Source of the DNA: Blepharisma stoltei
Taxonomy: Eukaryota > Ciliophora > Heterotrichea > Heterotrichida > Blepharismidae
Direction: 5' to 3'
DNA: 64,000 nucleotides
Assembly: GCA_914767885.1 (NCBI GenBank)
Contig: CAJZBQ010000028.1
Coordinates: 558,001-622,000 of the forward strand
Shown here: positions 1 through 11,491 of the stretch, in pieces
Layout: every line of letters begins with the position of its first letter
Numbering within the stretch: the first letter of the stretch is position 1
The notes under the pieces: generated by a model
The model's input: only the letters and a program-made list of their open reading frames with translations
What the model was told of the DNA's origin: nothing
Databases searched by the model: none
Program-made: the position numbers and the translations under genes

Positions 1-592
1 TTGGGAAGACGTTGATCTTGAATCTAAACATTCTCATATATGAAGAATTTCATCAGGGTTAACTTCAACAAATCGTTGAGGAGCTGCTGACGGCTGGATT
101 ACTCGTGTATTTGGTCTTGTGCTAACTCCCCTTTAAATTGGAACAAAACATTGGTAAAATTTGCAATTTTTTAGTACTTTAACCATAGGAAATTTTTATT
201 GATTAAAATATTATTTAATAAAATTAGCTTTGAATTAATTTAATAGATAAATCCAAGTAGAAAGGTTATTTAAATAGTTTTCATGAGGAATCAATTCTTA
301 ATAAAAATAAATTAAAATTAATTTAATTGTTTTAAAAAAAAAAATTGAACATTAAGATACTATTTTTTTATAAAATTAATTTGATCTAATTTAATAGAAA
401 AAGTGCAATTAGAATTCTATTTCAACAGTTTTAACATTGAATCGATTAATTTTTCATAAAAATAAATTAAAATTTAAAAAAGATATTAAATGTAATTTTT
501 TTTTTTAAAAAATTAACCCCTTTAATTGAAATTGGATATTTTGTTCCAATTTTAAAGGAGGGAGTAAGAGAACAAATATCTGATTCATTCAT
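1..592 (-). CDS. hypothetical protein, 5' end only, interrupted by an IES
   Basis: The N-terminal part of a minus-strand gene that runs off the left edge. Translation from the ATG whose complement lies at 590-592 begins MNESDICSLSTRPNTR and continues, once the insert at 123-564 is removed, through a polar stretch to VNPDEILHIWECLD at the window edge, with TGA read as Trp. The joined frame is open across the TA junction, which supports both the gene and the excision. No domain is recognisable in the roughly 50 residues available. The start is the first ATG after an AT-rich stretch. The product cannot be named from this fragment. Confidence 0.55.
123..564. mobile_element. IES formed by a family B MITE
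   Basis: A 442-nt AT-rich insert. It begins TAACTCCCCTTTAAATTGG and ends with the imperfect reverse complement of that sequence before GGGAGTAAG, so it has terminal inverted repeats and TA boundaries. Excision TA-to-TA keeps the minus-strand frame open. It contains no ORF of note. The same ends recur around 24712-24990, defining a family distinct from the more common TCCGTGAGCGAAC elements. Confidence 0.75.
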
Positions 593-871
593 TTCACTAT
601 TAAAATTATATTATATTAGCCCCAATATTTAATGTTTCTATTGATTTCTATTGCAATAAAATAATATTAAATTTAAATTAATTAGTGCAGACACCTAATG
701 AGAAAAATGATTAAAAAATAATTGATATATTTTATTAGCGTTCATGATTTTCACTAAAATATTACTCTTGCTCTCTAAAACATTTGGATTTTTAATTATT
801 TGGAGAAGAAAAAGGCGGAAATCAAAGAAATTAATTAAAAGAAGCTGGTCTTCAAATTTTCTTCAAAAAAT

Positions 872-1265
872 ATGGATGTGTCGTTTGAAACGCGTATTAA
901 CTTTTATTGAAAGAATGAAGAATTTTGCTTATTTATATACTTATTTATAATTATAATTAATTTAAACATTAAATAATTGCATTTTTTTCCTTTTATCATA
1001 AATGAAAATTTATGAATAAATTCATATTAAATATTGCATTCGACCTATTTCATATTAAAAAGCTATTAAATTCTTATAATTTCGTACATATTAAAAATTA
1101 TAATAAATAAAAACTCTTTAATCTTGATATAGTGCAGGGACGGCATTTAGCTCACCCTGGGCTACCAAATTTCGCTCCAATTCTTGGATTGACTCTGAAT
1201 CAACTCCACAAGTTGAAGAAAAATGTTATTATCCAGGGAGAGCTAAAAGCAGTTCTGGGCTATAG
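872..1265 (+). CDS. small hypothetical protein with one IES, N-terminus uncertain
   Basis: Two coding-looking segments join if 938-1127 is removed at TA: MDVSFETRINFYWKNEEF upstream and SAGTAFSSPWATKFRSN downstream, ending at a TAG at 1263-1265. TGA is read as Trp in the first segment. The composition is much less AT-driven than the flanks, which is the main evidence. About 67 residues from the chosen ATG. The open frame extends upstream of this ATG (KKLVFKFSSKN before it), so the true start may lie earlier or behind another IES. No family is recognised. Confidence 0.4.
938..1127. other. probable IES, 190 nt
   Basis: An AT-rich segment between two TA dinucleotides in the same codon phase. 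Removing it fuses the two coding segments of the small gene at 872-1265 in frame. Boundaries are inferred from frame only, and several nearby TAs are possible. Confidence 0.4.
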
Positions 1266-1588
1266 CTATTTCTGCAAGATATTTTAACATAATATTGAAA
1301 CAATGCAAATTCTACTTAACGGCTAAATTCCATAGCAAGAATTTGAAGAAATCACAAATATTAGAGGATAAGGTAGCTTTTCTAATTTTTTTCTCTCAAT
1401 AATTTTTAAATTTCTAGCAAAATACAGCCATTTTATATCTAATAAATTAGTTACAAAATTTGAAAAATAGCTGCTTTCTCCATCTATTATACTAGCTAAT
1501 CGAATACCTATTTTGAATTTTTCTCATATTTAATTTTCGCCAAAGTTTTATTGGCTCATAGCATAATTTTTACCACAAGTATTATAAT
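1266..1588. other. AT-rich intergenic stretch
   Basis: Between the small gene and the RRM-CCCH gene. No coding, RNA or repeat signal seen. It presumably holds the promoter of the downstream gene, but no motif can be defended. Confidence 0.5.
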
Positions 1589-2585
1589 ATGGATTCACGT
1601 TTAAGTGCTTTCAACTCAGGACTTACAAAACTTACAGTTCCCCCTAGGCCACATTTAGATACTCAGCATTCTTCACCACACACTCCAAGTGACCACAGTC
1701 ACAGTCCTTCTAAATCGTAATCTTAAAATCAGTCTGAGATCTAAAGGAAGTCCAGCAATACCCCCAAACGATGAGAGAGCCAATGCAAGAATTATACAAA
1801 ACAACTTAATTTATGTAATTAATTTGCCTCAATCAGCAGCTGACGACAGTTTACTTCGAAGTAAAGAATATTTTGGCCAATATGGACATATAAAGAAATG
1901 TTCCTTAAATCGTGGAGTTTTTGCAAATAATTCTAGCACGCCTGCATTTGGAGCTCATATAACGTTTTCAACAAGTGAAGAAGCAGCTTTATGCATAAAA
2001 GCTTGCGATAAATTTGAATTAGATTGGAAGCCGTTGACGGTAACATACGGTACTACAAAATACTGTAATTATTTTTTAAGTGGCACTCAGTGTCCTAAAA
2101 AGGATTGTCTTTACCTTCATAAAGAAGCTCCAGAAGCTGACACTGTCCCTCGTGAGCATATTCCTAGTAAACACATCCAGGGCCACGATGCTGCAATTGA
2201 TAAAATTAGGGTAATAATCCAGCCACCAGTTCTTCCTTACAAGCTTCCCTCAGCAAGAGTCGTAAGAGACCGCGCTACAAGTGAAATAATCCCTATGTCG
2301 CCTCAACAAAACAGAATCCGATCATATTCTAAAGAATTCAACCTTCACAATTTATTCAATCTTGTTGAAGAAGGTGACGAGACACCTCCAGAAGTCCCAA
2401 AAATATTTAATAAATTACTGAGCAGTGCATCTCCATGCAAAGATTTAGTCGAAATATCTACCGAAGATATAGAAGAAATTTTAAGCCCTACAAGTCCTGA
2501 TAAGTGGGCTGTAGACGTGCTTGATATCCAAGAGAGTCCAGATGAAGAGAAAGTGTTAGTTTCTTCGAAATGTCGAAGAGAGTAA
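1589..2585 (+). CDS. RRM plus CCCH zinc-finger protein, NOT4-like without a RING domain
   Basis: Starts MDSRLSAFNSGLTKL. A 16-nt intron at 1717-1732 removes an in-frame TAA. After splicing, ARIIQNNLIYVINLPQ and SKEYFGQYGHIKKCSLNR match the RRM of CNOT4/NOT4 proteins, followed by a CCCH finger (YCNYFLSGTQCPKKDCLYLH, roughly residues 150-170). NOT4 is the ubiquitin-ligase subunit of the CCR4-NOT deadenylase, but it normally has an N-terminal C4C4 RING. Here only about 60 Ser/Pro-rich residues without paired cysteines precede the RRM, so ligase activity is unlikely and an RNA-binding role is inferred. The C-terminal third is acidic and polar. The stop may itself lie inside a second 16-nt intron at 2582-2597, which would fuse this gene to the coiled-coil frame that follows. 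Confidence 0.75.
1717..1732 (+). other. 16-nt intron
   Basis: GTAATCTTAAAATCAG. It contains the in-frame TAA that would otherwise truncate the protein. Splicing joins SPSKS to LRSKGSPAIPP in the RRM frame. Confidence 0.8.
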
Positions 2586-2597
2586 GTAATACACAAG
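2582..2597 (+). other. possible 16-nt intron joining two reading frames
   Basis: GTAAGTAATACACAAG has a strong GTAAGT donor and the species-typical length, and it spans the TAA of the RRM-CCCH gene. If used, the frame continues through one TGA(Trp) directly into the ATG of the coiled-coil gene at 2632. The alternative is two separate genes 46 nt apart. The sequence alone does not decide. Confidence 0.45.
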
Positions 2598-2631
2598 ATT
2601 TCATATTAAAATTAAATTTTGACAATATTTT

Positions 2632-5600
2632 ATGCGTAACCAAATAAAAAAGAAAAAGGAAACCCATCAGCAGCAAAAAATTGTGAATGGAAATGAAGCA
2701 GAAATGGATGAAAATGAAAGTGTAATTATAGGGCTCCAGTCAAAACTGATGGCTTTGGAACAAAAATATATAGATTTTGCTGGGAGATGTGCTTGCATTT
2801 TAGAAGAAAATAAATCGCAGATGGGCAGAGAAACCAAAGGTGAGAAGATCGTTGACACTTTTGATGATTTGTTTGAAGAAAATAAAAAAATTCAAAGCGA
2901 TTTAGATTTTGTTATTGATGAAAAAGATAATTTATATATTTATATAATAAATATAAGCATAATACCATCGAGAAAAATAATCTATTTATTATAAGGAGGT
3001 TAATCCCTTTTATTTATATTAAAATGCATAAAAAAGGACAAAAATTCCCAACTGAAAAAGATCGAAGCAAAGATTTATGAATTGTGCATGAATGATAATG
3101 AGAAAAGAAAAACAGCAAGAGGCATAGTCAATGAAATTAAACTTATGATTAATTTACAAGAAAATAATGAAGGAATTAAAAGGAAGTTTGAAGAAGAGCT
3201 GCATAGAGTAAAAGAAAAATATTTCAAGGCAGTTAAAGCTAAAGACGCAGAAATTTTGAAGCTGAAAAAAGAAAAAGATGTGTTTGATAAGACAATAAGA
3301 GAGCTGCATAAGCAAGCAAGAGATTTAAAAAGTTGACAGGAAATGGCGGCTAAGGCTAAAACTCAAACTGATTTTTGCAGATGGACTGAAGGATCAAGAC
3401 CTGCGTCAAGATGTGAAAGCACTGATTTAAAAAAATTCAGACCAAACACCCCAGGAGGATCGTTTTCAAGGTCAACTTTAGCAGGATCTCCTCTTCCTAT
3501 ATCTCATATCAGAAAAAACAGCAAAGAGCTGCTAAAATCTTATTTTCCTCAAACTAAAGAATTCAGCCCCCTTCGCTTATCAAGATCAAGCACTCCTGCA
3601 TCTCGTTCTGTTTCTCCTCAAAATAGAGAATTTCATAAAATTAAAAAACAGCTAAATGAAACAAAACAAAAATTAGATAAAATAACCCAAGAAAGAGACA
3701 ATTTTAAAGCCTGGAAAACAAGCCACACAAGGACTCAGTCATTTAGCTCAACTGGATCTTATTGGCATGAATTTGATAAGAAAAAACTGAATGAAACTGT
3801 TGGACTTATAAAAGCTAAAGCAAATACAATCATAAAAGGAGCAAAAAATTATATTGATGCTAGTGTAAGAGCACAAAGAGCTATAGCGCTTTCCCGAGGA
3901 TGGCGCGGAATGGCGCCATCCTCGGGAAAGCCAGGAAGGCATCCACACGGGAACTGGGAGTTCCACGTGTGGATGCCATTTTGACATGTGGAAGTTTGGA
4001 TCCCACATGTCAAAAATGGCATCCACACGTGGAACTCCCAGTTCCCGTGTGGATGCTTAGTTGACTTTCCCGAGGATGGCGCCATTCCGCGCCATCCTCG
4101 GGAAAGCGCTATATATTGAACTCAGAATTTAATAAAAGCGAAACTATTGAAAAGGCTGGAAATTTGAAGGCTAAATTGAGACAAATAATAAGAGATTTTG
4201 AAAGTGATAAGTTTTTACAGAGTCTTGATAAGGGCTCTGATTTGATTAGATTAAGCCATTTGCCTTGCAGGGCCGGGGATTTACACCCCTACACGCTCAT
4301 CGCCCCTAAGGAGCCTCGGCGGACACCCTCCTTGCTGCCTCAAACAAGGGATTCGCACAACCAGTCTTGACTTTCATGGCTTCTGGAGTCTAAGGGCCAA
4401 CCACCTGGGTCGAAACTCCAGTTTCTCGCTGGGCAAATACCGTCTTCAGGGTCTGAGGGTCATATTGCCCTCAAACATTGGCCGACCTTGCCCTTTCCAA
4501 TGGTTGTCCTGGAGGAAAAACTCCAAATCCGAGGATTAGCTCCTCGGGCTCGAAGAAAACCAGCCCGATTATACATAAAGGATTACCGGCCCCTTTCCAC
4601 CTAAATCTCCGACACTGGGCCGTTGCCTGCTGATGTTGAAGAAATAGGGTCGAGAGGTCGGATGGTCTGTCGTCACCATTTTTATGTATATATAAGGGCT
4701 CTGATAAAAATTTGGATTTTTGGCAGGAAAATGAAGATATTACAATTTTAGAAGGAGAGATGCAGAAAGAAAAAGAGAAAAATGAAGAATATTTGAAAAT
4801 AATTGATGAAAAAAATAAAGAAAAAGAAAGTATTTTAAGAGAATTAGAGAAAATGAAGGATGAAGTTGATGAAAAAGAGAAGAATGTTAAGGATCTAAAG
4901 GAGCAAAATATGATGATAAAGATGACTATGAAAAATATGAGAGAAATTTTTCAAGAAGCTCCAAGAGGGAATTTAGATAATGCAGAAAATAATAAGATGA
5001 TAACCGATTTGAAAAATATTTTGATGAGTGAGGTTTTGAGATATTATAAGAAATTTGATGATTTTTCCGATAAAATATGCCAAGCAATCATAAAAAGGGA
5101 AGCCCAACTCGTAAAAGTAGAAGAGTCTCTCAATAAGATAAAATCATATTGGATTGAATCTGTATCTGAAAATTCAAAAAATTCAAAAAATATAAGCTTT
5201 ATAGATGAACTATTAGAAGCAAATAAAGCTCTCAAAGAAAGTCAAATTTTAAATGAAGAAAAGTTCAAAAAACAAATTAATGACTTGGCTTCAAAAATAT
5301 CTGGCTTAGAGAACGAAAAATACGCTCTTGAAAATGAATTGCTTACAATTAAAGAAAAACAAATTAAAGAGTCAAGTAATCAAACTTCTTATCAGCTTAA
5401 ACAAAAAGCCCAAGAAATCGAAAGGCTATCACAATTAAATATTGAACTAAAAAATGAGATAAATATCCTTGAAAACCAACTTCAGGACTCTAAAACTGAA
5501 TATGAATCAAAAAATCATCAGCTAGAAAAAGAAATGAAAATCAAAATTGATGCTTTTGAAAATCAAATTAAATTTCAAAAAAACGAATTTAGTAAGTTAG

Positions 5601-8600
5601 AAAAGGAGCTCAAACAGACTTCTCATAATATGCAAAATTCCAATAAAAATCTAGAAAAAGAAAATGATTTGCTTAGGTCTGATTATGAATTGAAAATTAA
5701 TGATTACAAAGAAGATTTAAATAAAAAGGAAGCAGAAATAATTGAGAAAGATATTATCATAGAAGAGCTAAATGAAAATATAAATAATCTAGAAAACAGA
5801 TTGAAATGTAATAATTTGGAAGCTGAAGAAAAAATCCACAATTTAAATACAAAGATTTTTGAATTAAATAAACTTTTGCATTCAAATCGCAATAAATCAG
5901 AAGAAAAATCAGATCTTCAAGCTAGTGCTATTGAGGAAAACGAAGAATTGAAATCACAAATCAATTCTATTTGTCTAGAATTAAATGAAGCAACAAAGTC
6001 ATTACAAAAAGAAAAAACCATTAATAAAGATACAAAAATAGCTTTAAATGAGCTTTCAGACAAGATTTTTAAAGTACCTCGTGAAAAGGAAGAAACTTCA
6101 TCAGAATTGAATATAAAAATAAAGCAGCTTGAAAAAGAAAAACTTCAAATCTCATCAGAATATATAGAAAAAATAGAAAATATTAATAAAGAATTTGAAG
6201 CTGATAAGAAGAGACTTACAGATGAAAATAGCAAACTTCAAAATGAAATAAAAGACTTCATAAACTCAAGCCCAAATAATACACTTGACATTTCCAATAA
6301 TATAGAAGAAATAGCAGAAATTATTAACGAAATTACTGATAGTGCATATTCAGAATCAGATATAGTTTCAAATTTCCCAGATATTTTGCTTGAGATTAAA
6401 GGTGAATATTTAGAAGTTTTTGATAGAAATTCACAGCTAGAAAAATTCTGCAAGAAATTTGTAGAAGATACAAATGCCAAACTTAAGTTTTTAGAAGATG
6501 AAAAATCATCAATTTTGGCAAGAGAAAAAGAGCTTAAAGAGCAAGTGGAAGATTTAAAAATTCTTAATTATGAGACTACAAAACTTCTAGATGAAGCCAA
6601 ACTTAATTTAGCCCAGCTAGAAGATGACTTAGAAAACGAAAAATCGTTATCGTTAAAATTAAATGAAGAAAATGATGCTTTTAATAATATTTTAGACGAA
6701 AATTCTAAAGCTACACAGGAACTTAATCAAGAGATAAAAGATCTCAAACAAAAAAACTTTCAGGTTTTAAATGATTATACAAACCAGAGATCTGTAATAG
6801 AAAAACTAACTGAGGAAAAAGAATATTTAGAGCAAAGATTGCAGTCAGCAATTGCAACAACTCAGCTTTCAGGAAATCAGCTTCGAGAAAATAATCTACA
6901 GCTCCAATCCCAAGTTGCCTTATTAGAATCTTCAAATAATTCGATATTGTTATTACGACTTATAGAGAAGTTCGCTGTAATTCCATAAGGACTACCCCAC
7001 CCCTAATGCTTCCCTACTTGCTTCTCAGTTCCTGTCCATGGTATCGCGAAGGTTGCTCCTGCCAGACAAGGGCCTGAGCTAGCTGCCAGGTAGTTTAATG
7101 AGTTGAGTCAATGTGCCGTACGTCAACAGGGTTACCCACCATTAAAAAATTCAAAAGGGTTGAAATTCTGGTCAATCATGGCCAAGATGGAAATCAATAG
7201 CCCAAGGCGTAGCTCCTGGTTTCACGTTGAGGAATAGTCCTGATATGTCAGGACAAACGCCACTCTCGCCACTGTGAAAACCTTTTCCAGCTTCCGAATC
7301 ATCTACACTGATACAAAAACTTGGCATTGGATTAAAGCAGCAATTAGCCACCCGAAATTGCGCTTCACCAAATCAATACAGACCTAACCAGATACACATT
7401 CCCCAACTCCATTCTCCCTTCCCAAGGACCCTGTGCACCCTTTCTGATGCCATCTACAGGAGTTAAGAGAGTGGGTTGGCTCACCATGCATTTTAATGTA
7501 TAACTTCAAATAATTCATTTGCTAAAATGAAATTACAACTAGAAAGCAAAAACTCAAGACTTGAATTTGAAAACTCAGAATATGCTAAAATTATCGAAGA
7601 AAAGAATAAAAATATTAAAAATAATATGCAAAAAATTACCCAGCAGGATAGTGAAATACAGAAGCTAAAACATAAGTTTGAAAAAGCTGCAAATGACTGT
7701 GAAAATGAAAAGAAAAAAAATATAGAAATGCTAAGCAGGATACAAAATGAAGAAATCACATATCAAACTAATTTGACTTCACTAGAGAATGAATTAAGAG
7801 CGGCTAGACAAGAGAGAAGAAGCTCTTTCAGAAAAATGTCAGCTCCTCTGCAAGAACCTTCTGGTGAAGGATTCCAATTCAGATCTTCTAATATAAAATT
7901 ATTTGTAGACACCTCAGCAGAAGGCTTAAAGCAAAAAGATTCAGAAGAAAAAGTCTCTGAAAAGCTACTATCATTAATAAAACAGCTAGAAAATCTCATT
8001 GAGAAAAACTATGATAGAAAAATCCCTGAACCTTTAGTTGCTTTGTTCAATAAATATGCATCAAAGCTGCAGTCAGCAAATATTGACCATGATATTGATA
8101 TAATTTCTGCTGAAAGTCCGAATAAATCAAATTACCCTCAATTATCAAATGAATCCCCCACTTCTTTGGTTCGTGAGGTTGATTCAATTTCAGTTGATTC
8201 TCAAGAAGCTAATTATCGAACCCATTTTAAAATACTTGAGCAGAAATCAATGATTGATGAATTAAATAAAAAGCTTTTGAATAAAAAGCGAAAACTCATA
8301 GCTACATCGGAGCTTACAAAAGCTCTTAAAGATAACATTAACTCTTGCGCTTGTCAGGAACAAATTTATGGTTGATCAAGCACCCTTAATTATTGTTTTA
8401 AAAGTTTTATATAAAATTTATTTTTTGGGATTTCAAATCTAATTCGTAAAATTTAATGCAGGTTTCTGCTAAAAAATAGTAAAATTGATTTAGAGATTAT
8501 TATAATTTTTATCATAAAAAATAAATAATAAATAAATTGATGCTCTTTAGCCTAAGGGTTAAATTTCCCAATAATTAAGATGTTTCAAAGATTAAGCTTA

Positions 8601-8818
8601 CTAACGGAAGAAGTAAGGATCTTCAAAGTCGAAGCCTTGATGTGGAAAATTTAAGAAATTCTTTACTCAGCTTAATGAAATTATTGCCACCTTTAAATAT
8701 AGAATCTCAAGCTATCATCCAAACAATTAAATCCCAATTGAATCTTCTAGATAAGCCAGATCAATCAGAAGGATCTATTAAAATCGAGAAAAAAGGAAGA
8801 TGAAACATTTTTGGTTAA
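2632..8818 (+). CDS. long coiled-coil protein split by three IESs and two retroelement-like inserts
   Basis: Six open segments (2632-2932, 3029-3883, 4114-4241, 4692-6942, 7504-8386, 8599-8818) join in frame to a protein of roughly 1,550 residues. It is almost entirely Lys/Glu/Leu/Asn heptad coiled coil, with a Ser/Pro/Arg-rich stretch at about 3360-3620 (RSSTPASRSVSPQN). The frame was checked at every junction. TGA encodes Trp at several sites, for example KSWQEMAAKAK near 3334. The end is KKGRWNIFG followed by TAA at 8816. Long coiled coils of this kind are usually cytoskeletal, basal-body or Golgi tethers; nothing here picks one. The N-terminus may be continuous with the RRM-CCCH gene through the 16-nt intron at 2582. 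Confidence 0.75.
2933..3028. other. short IES, 96 nt
   Basis: AT-rich, containing in-frame stops, bounded by TA in matching codon phase. Removal joins DEKDNL to KKDKNSQLKKIE, a continuous coiled coil. Several TAs lie close by, so the exact cut is approximate. Confidence 0.65.
3884..4113. mobile_element. palindromic foldback element acting as an IES, 230 nt
   Basis: A GC-rich island in AT-rich coding sequence, flanked by TATA on the left and TATATA on the right. The whole element is a near-perfect inverted repeat starting GCGCTTTCCCGAGGATGGCG. Each arm contains smaller hairpins: an outer one around GGAATGGCGCC, a second bounded by GCATCCACACG and CGTGTGGATGC, and a central one bounded by TTTTGACATGTGG and CCACATGTCAAAA. 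Removal TA-to-TA restores AQRAILNSEFNKS in frame. No coding capacity. Confidence 0.8.
4242..4691. mobile_element. family R retroelement-like insert with 14-bp target duplication
   Basis: A 450-nt GC-rich insert flanked by direct copies of ATAAGGGCTCTGAT (4228-4241 and 4692-4705). It ends CACCATTTTTATGTATAT. A target duplication of this length with a short AT tail suggests a SINE or truncated non-LTR element. Loss of one duplication plus the insert restores DKGSDKNLDFWQENE in the host frame. The duplication contains a TA. No ORF resembling reverse transcriptase. Confidence 0.7.
6943..7503. mobile_element. family R retroelement-like insert with 13-bp target duplication
   Basis: A 561-nt GC-rich insert flanked by CTTCAAATAATTC (6930-6942 and 7504-7516). 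It ends CACCATGCATTTTAATG before a short AT tail. Internal blocks such as CGTAGCTCCTGGTTTCACG resemble the copies at 16589-17087 and 42528-43066. Clean removal joins ESSNNS to FAKMKLQLESKN. Confidence 0.7.
8387..8598. other. probable IES, 212 nt
   Basis: AT-rich with multiple stops. TTA occurs at both edges. Removal joins QEQIYGWSSTL to TNGRSKDLQSRSLDVENL and leads to the C-terminus of the coiled-coil protein. Boundaries rest on frame matching only. Confidence 0.5.
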
Positions 8819-8866
8819 AATGACTAGCTTACTATTATTTATAATATCCAAGGATTATTGATATAA

Positions 8867-9872
8867 CTACTGATATACTTCATCAAATAACTCTTTTGGG
8901 CACTCATCGATTTCCTTTATAAATAATTCTTTCCACCCTGAAATCACTCTTTCACTCAGTCCCAGCACCAAAGCTACAGGCCTCACACAGCCTACCTTTA
9001 AAGCGATCCTCACAATTTCTAACTTCAAATCATTTTCTAGTCCAATTTCTGCATCAGTTCCGTTACTTTTCATTCTCCTTCTAATTTCTTCACATTTATC
9101 AAGTACATCATTACTTACTCCCTCTGTTCATGAATGAGCAAAAATATTTTGCTCGCTATATAGGGGTGTTTTAAATTTTTACTCAAAATTTAAAAAAATC
9201 CCTACTCATAAGTTTTTATAGGAGAAAATTAATTAATTTATAATATTAATGTTTTAGAATTTAAGCTGTCTAAAATTCAACAGAATTTGTTAAAGATTTC
9301 ATAGAATAATTATCACTCATGCATTAAATTTTTTTTTTATCAAATATTTTTATATAAAAAAAATTTTTTGGTCACTGAGGGTTGTTTTTTGTCAAACAAA
9401 AAAAAATTTTAAATTCTTTTTGCTCGCTTATGGAGGGGGAAGCTAGCATATTTCTTATTTCATTTAGCGAGCTTGTCCCTTTAAATTCTTTTCTATTAAT
9501 TTTTGGTCTAGTGCACTTTGTCATATTAAGTTTAGGAGTCCTTAAATCATCCATTCCCCCCAAAACTCCATCAATATAATTGAGCTTTTTCGTAAATCTT
9601 TGAGGACCATTTTCTGCGAAGCAGCTAGGATTTTTTTTTCATTCTCGATGCCAAGCTTTAATGTGTGCATAAGTTATATTGCAAAGGCGCATTAAAATAT
9701 GGATACCTCCATGCTCGTTGTAAAGGCGACAAATTTCTTCTTTAACATGGTCTGGGATTTCATTTGATCGAAATTGTTTACCTTTATAGAAAGGCTTAAG
9801 TTCTTCTCGAAGTCTTTTCATTCTGAGGGCTAGCTCGTGGATTCTTTCTTGATGGCTCATTTGATCAGACAT
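8867..9872 (-). CDS. small protein with two helix-turn-helix-like motifs, one IES
   Basis: Translates as MSDQMSHQERIHELALRM through to KELFDEVYQ after removal of 9116-9443. TGA is Trp at the join of two apparent ORFs (AWHREWKKNPS). About 225 residues. Two segments look like helix-turn-helix DNA-binding units of the kind found in transposases and homeodomain-like proteins: EEICRLYNEHGG..LCNITYAHIKAWHREW near residue 50 and EIVRIALKVGCVRPVALVLGLSERVISGW near residue 185. No catalytic domain follows either. A domesticated transposase DNA-binding region or a sequence-specific regulator are both possible. Both motif assignments are by eye. Confidence 0.65.
9116..9443. mobile_element. IES formed by a degenerate family A MITE
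   Basis: Begins TTACTCCCTCTGTTCATGAA and ends GCTTATGGAGGGGGAAGC before TA. The ends are decayed versions of the TCCGTGAGCGAAC inverted repeat. Removal (328 nt) restores RNMLSNDVLDKCEE in the minus-strand frame. Confidence 0.75.
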
Positions 9873-9978
9873 TTTTAATTACTTTTGCCCCCATAAAAAT
9901 TTTAATATTTTTTAATAGTGAAAAGATTTTTGGGAAAATATATTTGGGAAACTAATTTAAAGATTATTATAAATTAAA

Positions 9979-10629
9979 TTAAATCCCCATTTTTCTCTCT
10001 TTTTTGAACTCTTTCAACACTGGATAAATTTTTTTAAAGGCTACTTTGATGTCTTCTCTTGTCTTTGCCCCTGTAAACACCATTTTTCCTGATGTAAATA
10101 GCAAAAGCGAAACTTTTGGCTGCAACATCCTATAGATTAACCCAGGGAATACTTCAGGCTCATAGCTCGAGAAATTAAAATGCTTTATAGCAATTCCTTC
10201 AAGCCTTACAGGGAACCTTATATCAGCTGAAGCTACTAAATTTTGGATTTTAAATTCAGTAAAAGTTGCAGAGTAGCCAATTTTTTGGATAATTCTTGTA
10301 AATTTTCTAGAAGCCAAACGAGCTTGAGCTTCGTCTCTTGCGCCTGTGACTACGATTTTTCCTGATGCAAATATTAATGCAGTTGTTTTCGGTTCTCTAA
10401 TTCTCATTATTAAAGCACAAAACCGCTTTGGATTGTATTCGGAATTTCTTGCTTTTATTGCAACTTGCTTTAAATCTAATGCACATTGTAAATTTGCAGT
10501 AGCAACGACATTTTGGACTACTGGTTCTTTTGCAGGGACATCAAAATTAAAGCTGGTAGTTTTTAGAGCAAAGCCTTGTTTATCGTTGAGAAGATTGGTA
10601 GCAGAAGAAATGGTGTTGAGATCTTCCAT
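9979..10629 (-). CDS. TBP: TATA-box-binding protein (TBP)
   Basis: A complete 216-residue ORF with no IES or intron. After a short N-terminus ([14 protein letters not shown]) it carries the two pseudo-symmetric TBP repeats: [49 protein letters not shown] and the second [48 protein letters not shown]. The paired Phe residues that intercalate at the TATA box fall in the expected places. It is the core nuclear factor for RNA polymerase I, II and III initiation. Length matches the conserved core of the family plus a short extension. Confidence 0.95.
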   Translation of the reverse strand: MEDLNTISSATNLLNDKQGFALKTTSFNFDVPAKEPVVQNVVATANLQCALDLKQVAIKARNSEYNPKRFCALIMRIREPKTTALIFASGKIVVTGARDEAQARLASRKFTRIIQKIGYSATFTEFKIQNLVASADIRFPVRLEGIAIKHFNFSSYEPEVFPGLIYRMLQPKVSLLLFTSGKMVFTGAKTREDIKVAFKKIYPVLKEFKKERKMGI

Positions 10630-11491
10630 ATTTAAACCCCCAATTTATTATAATTTTTATTAAATTTAAAATCATTTATTTTGTTTAATTTTTTATCAAT
10701 AATTTATTTAATTTATGTGTTTTGAATATTTATTAAATTCATTTATTTTATCTTTGATTTATATCAAAAAGAAATCTTGATAGAATTCTGATTCATCCAT
10801 TATATTGCTTCATTTCCTAGTCCAATCCGCAATATTTAGCATCCTTAGAGGCCATAATTAGCTTAATAGTATTTGCAAGCTATCAATAAAATAGCCTAAT
10901 CACTATAAAAAGCTCTTTAACTTCTGCATTATTCTTAATTTTATTCAAAGCAATATTTAAGGTGCCTAAGGCGTGATAATGTATAATTTTATTATTTGTT
11001 AAAGCAATATTTAACTCATTCTTTCTATTTTGCATTATCGTTCTCTTCAAAAGTATATTTTTTATATTCATTTGACTATATCATTTTTTGGTCCAAAAAC
11101 TGGAGAAAACAATGATTATCAACTATCGACCATCGATCTTTGTTTAATTTGATCAAATATTATAATAAGTAGTAATTAATTGAACTAGAAGAATCAATAT
11201 TTACACCTTGAGAAAATTCATTTAAATGGATTAAATCGAAATTAGCAATAATCGATAATTTATCGAGCCAATGTATAGAAAGAGATAAAATTATTATAGC
11301 GCTTAAAGTTCTATTATGTTAATAAGAGGCAATCGCAAGCAGATATTTTAAATATAAAATGACCTAATGATTTATCGGCAATATATAAGCATAGTCTAAA
11401 CTGATATAACTTATATCTTATCAGACTGAACGCTTAAAATAACCATATCTTCTAATATTAAAAACATTTTCATTGTAAAAGATATAATAAT
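10630..11491. other. AT-rich intergenic region
   Basis: 860 nt without a convincing gene. A 62-codon minus-strand frame at 10883-11071 has a non-random look (NELNIALTNNKI and LGTLNIALNKIKNN) but no family match, so it is not called. No repeat family ends were seen. Confidence 0.4.

Noticed and set aside
744-950. 68-codon plus-strand frame from the ATG at 744
   Set aside because: Its sequence is low-complexity and a different frame in the same stretch (from 872) has better coding character and joins downstream through a TA-bounded insert.
10883-11071. 62-codon minus-strand frame with repeated NIAL-like units
   Set aside because: Some non-random look but no start context, homology or neighbouring exon; too little to call a gene.
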